Below are positions 1-9,254 of a stretch of DNA of 23,328 nucleotides, one piece after another; position 1 is the stretch's first letter, and every line of letters begins with the position of its first letter. Location of the stretch: NCBI GenBank assembly GCA_000444245.1, contig ATSW01104560.1, forward strand, positions 1-23,328, written 5' to 3'. This stretch comes from Botryllus schlosseri. Its lineage: Eukaryota; Chordata; Ascidiacea; Stolidobranchia; Styelidae. A program made the translations under genes and the position numbers. A model generated the notes under the pieces. It was not told the DNA's origin and did not search any database. It saw only the letters and a program-made list of their open reading frames with translations.

Positions 1-2124
1 ATCCTAGTGTAGCCTACAGCTGTGGAATATCTACATGGGAGGGGATGGCCACCTATGCGGGGGCAAGATTACGTACCAATGTCATCTCTGGGACTGAAGG
101 TTTTTCTGATATATGGAACAGGCAAAGGAATGAATTCCAGATTCGTAATCAGTGTCGATCGCAAGTCGTGTCCGACGTTTTTCATTAGTTTAGTCTGCTA
201 CGTTTGGGCGACTCCAATATCTTTTGACTATACGAAGCAATGGGCCCTACCGAAGATGTTATAATTATTAATTGCGTGCCTAAATTTTCGAAGTAGCCAT
301 CTCCCCAGCTCTACTGGTAAATCTGACAACGTGGGCTGAGAGAGGATCAAAATAGTTACAATGTGTATGCAGTTACCAATATTATTGACGAAATATAGTC
401 ATGAATCAGAAGAATTACACACACAATTACACGCATCGCAGCAAACGTGTCTTCAAGTGGTCGCGAAAAAGGCCGGTCGTAAATGGGCGTCTGGGGGTGA
501 CGTCCTGTTTCGATTGTGATTGTATCTACAGCCTACGCTAACATGGTGTATATAAGCGGATGGCTATGGCGGCAGATACAAATGTTGACTAGAGAATTGC
601 GAAAAAACGATTGGTGCCCGTTATATTTGCGAGGACCGTTAGGAATAACGGAAAACAACAGCTCTGTTATGATTTCTGTCAGCAGACGTTGATTTTTAAT
701 GTTTCGATGTGGAAATCGTAATGTTCCACTTGACGAGTACAAAATGTCAAATATTTGTCAGGTGTACCTACGCAGGCCTACTCACCAAAGCAGCAACATT
801 CAAACTACGTCTAACGATTGCGATTACGATTACTTGAAAATGCTGTGATCGTCATAATCGATTACGATTACTATAATCACGATTACCCCGTGTCTGGCCG
901 GGAGCAATGCTAAGCCACGCTCCCAGTTATTATGCAGGTCATAGATACCAGTGACATGCGGTGAGGTTCATGATTGGTGAGTCAATGACCCCATTACAGT
1001 CGTATTTACAAATATATAAACCGCAAATGGTAGTTGACTCTGGCGACTCTTTTCTTACACATTAGCACTCTTCGCACACAGGCTACGTACGAAGCTATCT
1101 ATTTTGGCTCTTTCGGGTCTTTTCAACTATCACAATGAAAATTTGTTTTAAGCACATTCGATCAGTAACAAATTGGAATTATGGGTGTGGATGGAAAATA
1201 CATAACACCTACATCAGTAAGGGAATGTATTTGTTCTTTACTACATGTTGGCCGTCGCATCGATATATAGCCGACGTATATCGATATGGGATGGTTGGAA
1301 TCTTCAAAATAGTCGGTTCAACAGTTATAGTACAGATATTGCGTCAAAGGGGCTCTTTCAGAATAGCATTCGATATACATACCAGTTAATATATTTTCTG
1401 AGGTGTTTGTGATGAATTGCGCTATCATTGCCCATTGGTGGGGTGTGGTCCGTCTGTGCGTTACCTCTCTTTTCGCGCTATATTTTTGAACAATAAATAT
1501 TGAAATTCCGTGACATTGATGTAAAAAAGTTTAGTCATTCATGAACATCGAGAGAAGATACCCATATTTATTATTGTTATTATCATTGAATGTTTCACAA
1601 TTTTCTTCAACTCGTCCTGGCGATAGAGTAGGCAATGCTTCACCTGCCTCCCCTGACCGCACGTAACTGTAGATGCCAACAAACTCATCATCACTCCGTC
1701 CTCATCCGTACCGATAGTCATTTGTCATATTATCTAGACTTCGCAAGTTCTCCATCGCGGACGAAAGCTAACCAACTTATGGCGGGAAAGGTAGACACTG
1801 GAGAGTAACCCGAGTTGGGCCTATAGATGTATTGTAGAATCACTAAATGGGTGACTAACTACAACGAAATTAAATTCACAAGAGTAGGCCTACAGCTTAC
1901 GGTGGATGTCACTTCATTATATCGATCGTGTCGGTGTTACTTTTGGCTGGTGTATTGATTCGTCATGGTCAAGCACAATATATCTCGAAGCCACTGCCGA
2001 GCGTATTAGGAAGTGCTGTACGTTGTGCTGCCGACGTTTAGACTCAGCAGCCTAATATTCAGGTGATATAGGTTTATAGTAATGGGTAGCGTTGCAAGGA
2101 AGCTCTTCACTATCCTTACCTAAA
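1..2124. other. 5' flank of the CIB gene, no convincing gene
   Basis: No exon with recognisable homology was found on either strand. The short open frames here look random. Around 815-880 there is a simple GATTAC/TAATCG-rich stretch that may be the eroded end of a transposon. A TATA-like box and a polyadenylation-like hexamer frame one small open frame at 1135-1389, listed separately as a weak candidate. The promoter of the downstream CIB gene should lie in the last few hundred bases, but no defining element was seen. Confidence 0.5.
1135..1389 (+). CDS. Weak candidate for a small 84-aa gene
   Basis: An open frame of 84 codons starts with MKICFKHIRS and ends DIHTS. It is framed by TATATAAA at 1013-1020, about 115 bp upstream, and AATAAA at 1492-1497, about 100 bp downstream, which is the layout of a compact intronless gene. 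The protein is rich in aromatic and basic residues and has a hydrophobic stretch near residues 54-68, but no domain is recognised. In an AT-rich invertebrate genome both signals occur often by chance, so this is more likely non-coding. It could also be part of an unrecognised repeat. Confidence 0.12.
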   Translation: MKICFKHIRSVTNWNYGCGWKIHNTYISKGMYLFFTTCWPSHRYIADVYRYGMVGIFKIVGSTVIVQILRQRGSFRIAFDIHTS

Positions 2125-2175
2125 ATGGGAAATCGTCAGGCTGTATTATCGCCCGAAAAGCTTGAATTGTACCAG
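2125..2175 (+). CDS. CIB2: CIB exon 1 (aa 1-17)
   Basis: This exon starts at ATG in a good context (AAAATGG) and ends phase 0 at CAG before the donor GTGATA. It encodes the MGN myristoylation-type N-terminus and the conserved LELYQ end. Intron 1 is only 88 nt. The 5' UTR boundary is not visible. Confidence 0.92.
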
Positions 2176-5100
2176 GTGATAATATGAACGTGAATTTCAA
2201 GTATATGTGCGTCAGAAATCGCAATCGTTAATTGATTTTCTATATACGTTTTCTGTGTTTTAGGAATGTTCCTTTTTCACGAAGAATGAAATAATAAAGT
2301 ACGAATGACTTCCATTGCTATTCCCCGATTGATGCTTTGTCGAGTCTACTATTAAATTTCAGACTCTATCATCGATTCCGGGCTCTCGATCTAGATACAG
2401 TACCCTCATTCATGCCAAACGATTGTGTGGAAAGCATCTTGATACCTCCCAACGTGATATATAAAATGAGTGAATTGCAGGTAAGATTTTATCACACCCG
2501 AAATTAAGATCAGATGGGCGGGAAACAGAGAGAGGAAAAGTATTCGTTGAAATAGGCTTGTAAGCTATGGTATAACCAGAGGTCTCAAACACGCGGGCCG
2601 CATGCGGCCCTCGAGAACATTTTGTGCGGCCCGCGAAGGCATTTTTCAATTTCAAGTATTCGACAATATATTCTTGTGTCATATATCTTTTTTAGATTTA
2701 GGAACTTAAAGTTATCTCTAAAACTACTACAAAAACCTGAAATGTAAACAAACTTCACTATCACATCGCTTCCTGAAATCTACCATGCAGTGGAAGATCG
2801 CTATTACGTCACATTTCAGGTTCATGATGACAAAACATGAACCGTTGATGATTCGTGACTGAAAATTGTGATTTTGTTTGGTACGACCTTTCGTCAAATT
2901 ACTCAATTTTGGATTGACTGAGTGATAAACTAAAAATGAATCGAGTTGAGTAGGGTCGAACGTTAAAATCAGAGAAGGACTTGCCGCTCGGAATAGTGAT
3001 TTGGCAATCCTACGGACGCAAAAATCCAGGAAGCTGTCGTTGGGAATAGTAGTATATCAAAAGCCCATAGCTTACGTTGCGTAGGGTATATAAAATATAG
3101 AAATATAATCAGGTCTGTATGGAAACCATTGGCAATATGTGGCCCCCGTGACGTATATTAGGTTACATCCTGGATGTTGTTTGTTCTCTCTGTCCATGTT
3201 ATATCGGTGGCGAGTAAGGTAGTGGTACGCTCCACAGCTGTAACACCAATGGATTCTTCCGCGATTAGTCATTTCTATTCCAGGGGTTCTTAACCAGGAG
3301 TCCGTATCCCCTTCGTGGTACAAAGCACCATAGGGGGTACCAGATGCATTGTGGAAATTGGCCTAAAAGCTGTGGAATATTTTCTGGGCTATAGTTTATT
3401 CAACTGGAAAATATTCTTCGCGCTACGCGCGGTTTTATGTGAATGGACTTTCTGATTTTTATAGGTTCCATCAGAAATTGTGTTGAAAATCGACAGGCGT
3501 CACTGGAAATCTAATTAAAAGTACAAGGGGTACGATCGCTAAATCGGTTAAGAAACAATGCTATTACTATGGAACAATAATGATTATATTTAAGTTGTTA
3601 TTGATCTGTTCAAATATTAATCGAGGAAATCTTAACGCTGGTTTAATTTGACTTTGGCAATGACAGTAACAATAGCCTATACTTATCACGAGTAGATCAG
3701 AATTCTAAAATATTCTACATAAAATTGTGGCATTTCAAAGGTCCAATAGCTGCAATATTACAACCCGACAGCTTTTACGATATCATCATGCGTCTTCTCG
3801 CATGATGTCTAAACTCATTATTTCGAACAAATTATGCCCGGCACAAAAACTATTTGATTCAAATATTTGAAAATGGGATTTGTTCGTGCCAAGCATGAAT
3901 AGTATAATAGCAAATTACATTTTCTCGATGGTTGTGGAATGCCTGTCTGCAAGGTGCCGTTAAATAAGGCCTATAGTTGGATCATAGCTTGGATCATAAC
4001 TTGGATCATAGATTGTATTTCTATTTATTGATGCTGCGGCCCGCGGGTCATCACTAATTAGGAAATTGGCCCGCGAGCACATTTGAGTTTGAGACCTCTG
4101 GTATAAAGAATAAGGGGATCAAGGGTAATGGAAGATTAACCTCTCATATTGCGTCGTTTTAGTAATTCCATTCGTTGACACAGCCTCTCATCTATGGCGT
4201 GATTCTGACTGGCAATGCTAACTCTATATCGCCTTGGCTCAGGTGGGTGTCTGATCTCAAAGACTACTCCAAGTCGTTTTGGCATCTTCCTATCTTTCAT
4301 TGTATCGCAATTTTGTGATGTTTTGAAATGATGAAATTTTATGAATAAACTTGAACTTGGTTAGATTATAATTCACCTACCGGCGGTTAGTTATGAGAGA
4401 GAGATATGATATTCTTTCTCGCCTGCACCATCGAGATGCTTTGGCGACGGAGTTGCGATACGGCCCCATGAGGTCATCTAGTCTGCCGTTTTTTTTCTCC
4501 TCCATGCTATCTGGGATTGCTGAGCGCCTAGCAGGATAGCTGCGGATACCATTTTTCGAGTCTTTGGTATGACCCGGTCGGGGATCGAACCCACGACCTA
4601 CCGCTCGAGAAGCCGGACGCATAACCATTACACTATTTCGCTCGACCAGCCAGGTTATTGAAAGACAGATCTGTGCTTGTAAACTACTCCATGATTCCAT
4701 CATATGGTGTCACAATACCAAACTCCGTTACAATGCCACATTCAAGGCTGATTTTAAGGGGTCCAGGACCACGAGCAGAATAAAATTTATATTTTCGAAA
4801 TCAGTGCCACGGTATAGCTTTCGATTGGTACTCATTTTATCAAATTTAATGCTCGGCAAGCCGGTCAAAAATTACCGTCATATTGCCTTTGACCAAATGA
4901 AAAGTGTGACGTATACCAATTTCACTGAGCCGTGAGATTTGCTTGTGTCCACACCATATTCGACACTATGGTGCAATCCTTAATTAAGATTTCGAGGCGT
5001 TCGGTAAGCCCGGTACCCCTAATTTACCAAGATATCAATTATTTAGGGTTGAGTAGGTGGCGAGATAGCGTAGTGGTATATTCCACAGCTACAACACCAA

Positions 5101-8100
5101 TGGGTTATGGGTTCGAGTCCGACCGAAGTCGACTGCAGAATTCCTACCTAAGAGTTGGAGGCTTATCTAGGCTCCTCCTCGCCATCTCATCCGCGTAAAC
5201 GGTGTGTTGCAAAATCCTAGAAGTGGGCCGTGCTACAAGTCGGCAGTTACGGAATCAAAAATAAGGAATATCGGCTTGGTGTAAATGACCATTGTAGTCT
5301 TCAAACACTATGATTACCACAAACAGCATTAGGGTTGAGTAGCCTACATCGTAAATGCATATAATGCAAGTCTTCTCGCTTCGACGAACTTACGCGTAAT
5401 CTTCACTCTCGTACGCTGCGCACACAGGTATATAATATCATACAGTCTCAAAAATTTGACGTAGTTAGCAAGTAGTGGGGGATCTCGGCAGACTGAGGCC
5501 ACAATGGCCACATTATCGTGTAAGACGGTTCCGGCCCGCGGGCCGTATGTTGCCAGCCCCTGCTATACAGTGAACTTCAATGATGCCAACAAACAACTGC
5601 TTCTGTTGAACGTCTTTCTTTATTCCCACCAAGCTACTTCGTAAGGATTGACAGTTCCAACTAAAATGTAGAAAAGTACTTTAATTCCAAAATATGTTCA
5701 GCAATGCCTAATTTAAATACTTGATTGCAAAATTTTGTCAAAATTAATATTTTTACTTTCACGAAATGTCAAAATGTTCATTTTTAGTGATAAATCTTCC
5801 GTTTTTAAGGTCAAAATATAATCGCAGTAGTGATAAGCAATAGCGACTTAGAGTGCATGCAAAAATAAGGAAATTTCCTCATATTACAGGCTAACCCATT
5901 TTTGGAACGTGTGGTGAAGATCTTTTCTAAAGACGGTTCTGGACATATGAACTTCGAGAATTTTCTGGATATGTTCAACGTGCTGAACGACCAAGCACCC
6001 ATTGATTTAAAAGCAATCTATGCTTACAAGATATTTGGTAATTGCTAATTGTCTACAGTCGGAACTGTTTGTCGTCGTGGTAACCTACGTTGCTCAGAGT
6101 GTAGCCTAAAATATCATTCGTCTTATGCTCTGTGGTACGAAACTGAACTTCGGATTTATTTTTCAGGGCATCCATATAACAAAAAGTAAATCGAAATTAT
6201 CTCACAGTAAATTGATCGATAGTATCGAGGATATCGCAGTTGCCTATAAGCCATGCGGTATCTGATTCCTATTCGCATTATTGCCATGCAGACTTCATCC
6301 AAAAATCAATCGCCCGTCGATACATTATTCCTGCACAAAACTGAACGAAATAGAGCGGTTCTATATCAGGGGCGGCCAACCCCAACCCTTGGCCCGTGAC
6401 AAGGTTTTGAGTGCCCCGCGATGTTATTCTCGAAATTAGTTATGATATCAAAAAAATAAATTATCCGGGTAATTTATTGTGAACTTGCAAGACCAACCGA
6501 AACGTTGATTACCCTGACCGTGAACTTTGGGATGTTGATGACTAAAATATCAGTTCCGACCAATGTTTCCTCTAAGCTGCGCACGTGCGCAAATGCGCAG
6601 TGCTGTCACGGTCTCTGCGCACAGAAAATCTAAGTTGCGCACGAAAATTCCGAAGTGATGACCCTTTTTTTAGTCGTAACGCACTGTTGTACGAGGGTCT
6701 GCGCAGTGAGTTGAGGAGTGTGCTCAGACTCGTCAAAAATTAGAGGGAACATTGGTTCCGACGCATTGGCGTATCCAGAGGCCATGCACATTTTCGTAGA
6801 TCTTCGCATCACAAAGTGCAATATTTCATGGCAGATTCATCTGACTAGGTATTTTTCTTAGCACTTCGCGCGAATTAATGTCCCTCGATTTCTTGCTTTT
6901 AGTATTGGTGCCTCTCCTGAAAATTGAAATTGAATTGAGTTAGCAAAGAGCGTGGCGTCTATCTTGCGACTTCGCGTCTGCATTCGCGGAGAGATCGTCG
7001 GCGATGAAACCTTTCCACAAAATGATAGTAACATATTCACTGGAATCTTCGATGTCCAAGCCCCGATTAATCATGTCCCGGCCAAATGAGCCCAGCGGTA
7101 TACGGATGCGACCTACTATATATGCAACTAGCATTATTATTGACCGAATTCATTCATTAACCTTTCAAAAATTTTCGCGCTTCGCGCGGCCAGGCCTTGT
7201 ACACACAGTTTTCATGGCACAATTGTTATTGATTTTGATGCGTAGTAACACGAGCCTATTTTTACCATTACCTAATCCGGTTCGCTCCTATCTGACGACC
7301 ACAAAAAGACATCAACATTCAAGTGGCCCGCGCAATGGGTCGTAAATCTCACGTAAGGTTGACCACCCCTGTTCTACATCAAGGGGGTTCAACTCTTTTG
7401 CTGTTCACGGCTGCATTTCGATTGCATATATATCATACGGTCGCATTCCAGCGGAAAGTCATAATGGACCGCTTGCAGCATGTTGACGGTCGCAAACACA
7501 CACTAATTTCATAATATGTAGACGGCCGCATAATCTCTGTTCTACGGCCCCATGTTGGTCACCCCTGTTCTACATGAACTCCGGAATATCAAGACAGACT
7601 GATTGCTGTTCTTTGGATGTTGATGTTTAAATATCAACGAAGGTCACAATTTGGCGACGATAGGAACTACAAGCAAACAAGAATTACCCAACTTCAATCA
7701 ACTCTACGCTGTCTACAGATTCTGATAATGACGAATCGTTGAAGACTAATGATCTGAAGATGGCGATACAAAAATTGACCAGAAATCAATTAACGGAGAC
7801 TGAAATGTCTACAGTCGTGGAAAAGGTAAATTATTTAATTATTTATTTCCACCGCATGATACATATTTATTATTTACTGGCCTTACAGCCTAACTACCAA
7901 TAAATTATCCACCTCAACTTTATAGCTATAAGTTATACGTTATATTATTATTAATCTATGATCAGATGATCACTCCCATTGCATTCAAGAACTATTTGCA
8001 GGTGCTCGAAGAAAGTGAAATGGATGATGATTGTGAAATTTCTTTCATGGAATTTGAACATGTGGTGACAAGATCCCCAGACTTTAAAAGGTACTCCTAT

Positions 8101-8433
8101 CGTAGTTTGATACTATGTAGAAATGACATCAATGGCATATTTCATTTTAATAAAAGCGAACCGACGCCATCCAATTCCATTTCCCTACAGCGATTTGAAC
8201 TATAGATTCACCTTGGTATATTACAAAAAAAATTCTGGCACCTTCTCGTCTTCATTTACGTTTCTCTATCCGCATAATAAAATCTGCTACAATAATGCTA
8301 ATTAGATTACCGGGGATCCACTAATCAGAATCCGTCCTTGTGATGGTACTGGAATCTGGAATCGATAATCGTAAAATTTTCCGTTTCATTTCGTCCACAT
8401 ATATATTTCAGCACATTCCATCTGCGGATCTGA
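2125..8433 (+). CDS. CIB2: Calcium and integrin-binding family protein (CIB2/CIB3-like), 7 coding exons
   Basis: Coding exons are 2125-2175, 2264-2298, 2363-2480, 5890-6037, 7719-7825, 8002-8090 and 8412-8433: 570 nt, 189 aa plus stop. Human CIB2 has 187 aa. All six introns are GT-AG and their phases join without conflict. The protein begins MGNRQAVLSPEKLELYQ, like the MGNKQ start of CIB2 and CIB3, and G2 with A6 fits an N-myristoylation site. ECSFFTK, ANPFLERVV, FLDMFNVL and a C-terminus SPDFKSTFHLRI match the family along its whole length. CIB proteins are calcium/magnesium sensors that bind integrin alpha tails, and vertebrate CIB2/3 are subunits of TMC mechanotransduction channels. EF-hand 3 (D118-D129) keeps acidic residues at loop positions 1, 3, 5 and 12. 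EF-hand 4 (E159-E170) has Glu at position 1 and Cys at position 6. Whether it is one-to-one with CIB2 or ancestral to CIB2/CIB3 cannot be settled here. Confidence 0.93.
2264..2298 (+). CDS. CIB2: CIB exon 2 (aa 18-28 plus split codon)
   Basis: A 35-nt micro-exon follows TTTTAG and precedes the donor GTACGA. It encodes ECSFFTKNEII plus two bases of a Lys codon, matching DCTFFNKKDILK of vertebrate CIB2. Intron 2 is 64 nt. Confidence 0.92.
2363..2480 (+). CDS. CIB2: CIB exon 3 (aa 30-68)
   Basis: This exon follows TTTCAG and ends phase 0 before GTAAGA. It begins LYHRFRALD, equivalent to LHSRFYELA in CIB2, and ends with VIYKMSELQ, equivalent to LIIQMPELR. The middle (VPSFMPNDCVESI) is diverged. 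Intron 3, of 3.4 kb, is filled with repeats. Confidence 0.92.
3206..3262 (+). repeat. Fragment of tRNA-derived SINE (family A)
   Basis: This 57-bp stretch closely matches the 5' part of the SINE at 5054-5215: GGTGGCGAG, TAGTGGTA, TCCACAGCT and ACACCAATGG appear in the same order. The B box and body are missing. It sits inside the 2577-4100 transposon. Confidence 0.6.
3281..3560. mobile_element. Small nested hAT-like element
   Basis: The left end CAGGGGTTCTTAACC and a right end containing GGTTAAGAA form eroded inverted repeats of a common hAT type. The flanks share only CTATT. It lies inside the 2577-4100 element and is therefore younger. A palindromic CGCGCTACGCGCGG lies within it. Confidence 0.55.
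4230..4361 (+). repeat. Retroposon 3' tail, copy 1
   Basis: From CAGGTGGGTGTCTGAT through AATAAACTTGAACTTGG this stretch matches, on the opposite strand, 14494-14612. Shared landmarks in order are CAAAGACT, CCAAGTCGTTT, CTTCCTATCTTT, CATTGTATCGCAAT and AATAAACT. An AATAAA followed by TTGAACTTGG is typical of 3' ends of non-LTR retroelements or their SINE partners. The parent family is not identified. It abuts the - strand SINE at 4377. Confidence 0.6.
4377..4650 (-). repeat. tRNA-derived SINE (family B), near full length
   Basis: Read on the - strand, a tRNA-like head has an A box (TAGTGTAATGGTTAT, 4621-4635) and a consensus B box (GGTTCGATCCC, 4581-4591). After it comes GACCGGGTCATACCAAAGAC and a body containing GGCGCTCAGCA. 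From memory, this body resembles a module shared by SINEs of many marine invertebrates. A second fragment lies at 18140-18260. It lies in CIB intron 3, antisense to the gene. Confidence 0.8.
5054..5215 (+). repeat. tRNA-derived SINE (family A)
   Basis: This has a pol III promoter pair: A-box-like TAGCGTAGTGGTA at 5066-5078 and a consensus B box GGTTCGAGTCC at 5110-5120. The cloverleaf does not close well, so this is a SINE head and not a working tRNA gene. The body runs on to about 5215. A truncated relative is at 3206-3262. Confidence 0.7.
5500..5562. mobile_element. Lone hAT-like right end
   Basis: GGCCCGCGGGCCGTATGTTGCC followed by AGCCCCTG resembles the inner face of a CAGGGGCTGGCAAC-type hAT terminus. 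No matching left end was found in intron 3. The bases that follow, CTATACAGT, also follow a similar terminus at 16354. Confidence 0.45.
5890..6037 (+). CDS. CIB2: CIB exon 4 (aa 69-117, EF-hand 2 region)
   Basis: This exon follows TTACAG and ends with the first base of the Asp118 codon before GTAATT. It holds ANPFLERVV, the degenerate EF-hand 2 loop (SKDGSGHMNFEN) and FLDMFNVLNDQAP, the best conserved block. It ends in AIYAYKIF, equivalent to NYAFKIY. Confidence 0.96.
6367..7371. mobile_element. hAT-like element 1 in CIB intron 4
   Basis: Inverted ends CAGGGGCGGCCAACC and GGTTGACCACCCCTG match at 13 of 15 positions. The flanking octamers TTCTATAT (6359-6366) and TTCTACAT (7372-7379) differ at one base, as expected of an old 8-bp hAT duplication. 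Length is 1005 bp. It carries a nested element at 6561-6754, and open frames inside show no transposase motif. Confidence 0.82.
6561..6754. mobile_element. hAT-like MITE nested in element 1
   Basis: This 194-bp element has ends CAATGTTTCCTCTAA and TTAGAGGGAACATTG, and perfect 8-bp target duplications GTTCCGAC at 6553-6560 and 6755-6762. The interior is rich in TGCGCA. The terminus is a widespread hAT type. Being inside 6367-7371, it is younger than that element. Confidence 0.9.
7380..7567. mobile_element. hAT-like element 2, inserted in the duplication of element 1
   Basis: This 188-bp element runs from CAAGGGGGTTCAAC to GTTGGTCACCCCTG. It is flanked by identical TTCTACAT octamers at 7372-7379 and 7568-7575. 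The left copy is also the right target duplication of element 1, so this insertion hit exactly the same octamer later. Confidence 0.8.
7719..7825 (+). CDS. CIB2: CIB exon 5 (aa 118-153, EF-hand 3)
   Basis: This exon follows GTCTACAG and ends phase 0 before GTAAAT. The first two bases complete Asp118, so the first calcium ligand of EF-hand 3 is encoded across the intron. The loop D-S-D-N-D-E-S-L-K-T-N-D keeps Asp at 1, 3, 5 and 12; Asp at 12 is the CIB-type feature that favours magnesium. Confidence 0.93.
8002..8090 (+). CDS. CIB2: CIB exon 6 (aa 154-182, EF-hand 4)
   Basis: This exon follows TTTGCAG and ends phase 2 before GTACTC. It encodes VLEESEMDDDCEISFMEFE, the diverged EF-hand 4, then HVVTRSPDFK. 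The upstream intron is 176 nt. The first loop position is Glu159, unlike the Asp usual in the family. Confidence 0.95.
8412..8433 (+). CDS. CIB2: CIB exon 7 (terminal, aa 183-189 and stop)
   Basis: A tiny terminal coding exon follows ATTTCAG. Its first base completes Ser183, and TFHLRI then TGA matches the STFHIRI C-terminus of CIB2 and CIB3. This tail is a conserved displaceable helix in the family. No clear AATAAA was found in the next few hundred bases. Confidence 0.94.
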
Positions 8434-8681
8434 ACGTCCTCACTCATGCTGCGACCTATAGTAGGCTACCTACACTTCCAAGGTGGATCGTCTCATCTTT
8501 ACTATTATCAATTGCCTTTGAAAAACTTCAATACATGCATTTAAAAAAGATGTTTTCTGATACCATGAGCAATGCTCGAAACAGCGCCTATATGTAGGCT
8601 ATGGGATTGAAGGGTTCGGTAAATGTGGTCATTTTGGGCAAGGACGATATACAGGACTCTTCTGGCAGTAGGGCGCTTCGT
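8434..8681. other. CIB 3' flank
   Basis: This is probable 3' UTR and downstream spacer. Short open frames on the + strand are not credible genes. No clear polyadenylation hexamer was seen. Confidence 0.4.
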
Positions 8682-9254
8682 GTTTCTGCGCGGCAGTCTG
8701 AATCCGGCGCTGCCGATTATAGGCGCAGAAGCCTGTCTATGGGTTATATACGCGATGCTAATCGCTGTAATTCATACACGTATTCCAAGACTTTAATAAC
8801 ACAATAGCACGCTCAACTTGGATTCAAATGTAGATAGCTGACAAACAGTGCAGCAACAGCAACATACAACTTGCACGAAGATAGCAGGCACGTAGTGCAG
8901 CAACAGCAACAACATACAACTTGATGAAGATAGCAGGCACGTAGTGCAGCAACAGCAACATACGACCGACGAACGGAATAACGTAGGGCGAAAGTAAGGA
9001 ACGAACCAAAGTAAGGGACCAAAGTAAGTGTAACGGCCCGGTCTGCGAATTGGTAATGCTTTATTACGGATCTTCACACGATAACTTCAACGCATCGACA
9101 CCACAATGTAATACGGCATTACGCCGCCGGTCACACGACCGGCCAGCACGACGTCCAGACCGGGCATTTACATAAGGTTTACAATTAATTTTGCGTCAAC
9201 GTAAATAACCAACAAATATGGTGGTTCGCAGACGCTTTATATAGCGGTAAGAAC
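8682..9254. repeat. Long direct repeat, copy 1 (possible LTR, minus orientation)
   Basis: This block starts TGTTTCTGCGCGGCAGTC and ends GCGGTAAGAACA; it recurs at 12628-13016. Copy 1 is longer because of a 144-bp insertion (9029-9172) and a further unit of a GCAGCAACAGCAACATAC-based tandem repeat. Read on the - strand it runs TG to CA with a TATATAAA near the start, like a long terminal repeat. No primer-binding site or polypurine tract was recognised, so dispersed copies of a MITE-like repeat remain possible. It looks old and eroded. Confidence 0.55.
9029..9172. mobile_element. 144-bp element with inverted ends, inserted in the direct repeat
   Basis: The sequence present here and absent from the sister repeat at 12628-13016 has ends TGTAACGGCCCGGTCTG and CAGACCGGGCATTTACA, which are imperfect inverted repeats. 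It is flanked by TAAG on both sides. It is either a small palindromic MITE or a very short solo LTR; an AATAAAG on the - strand would suit the latter. Confidence 0.6.

Larger units (their letters stand above)
2577..4100. mobile_element. hAT-like DNA transposon, non-autonomous, in CIB intron 3
   Basis: The ends are inverted repeats beginning CAGAGGTCTCAAAC, with 14 of 14 bases shared between the left end and the reverse complement of the right end, followed on both sides by GC-rich GCGGGCC-type sequence. The flanks share GTATAA, so the 8-bp target duplication is imperfect. No transposase frame is seen. It starts 96 bp after CIB exon 3 and contains a SINE fragment and a second hAT-like insertion. 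Confidence 0.8.

Noticed and set aside
4575-4650. Functional tRNA gene on the minus strand
   Set aside because: Only the promoter boxes are tRNA-like; the sequence runs on into a SINE body and has a second copy at 18140-18260.
5054-5130. Functional tRNA gene
   Set aside because: A and B boxes are present but acceptor and anticodon stems do not pair, and a truncated relative exists at 3206. It is a SINE head.
8840-8965. CRISPR-like array of spaced repeats
   Set aside because: Units are adjacent CAGCAACAGCAAC-based minisatellite copies with near-identical spacers in a eukaryotic repeat.
8793-9077. Cys-rich minus-strand frames (VCCCCCTTCLL...) as a small secreted peptide
   Set aside because: They are translations of the GCAGCAACAGCAAC tandem array inside a long repeat, open in several frames for compositional reasons.
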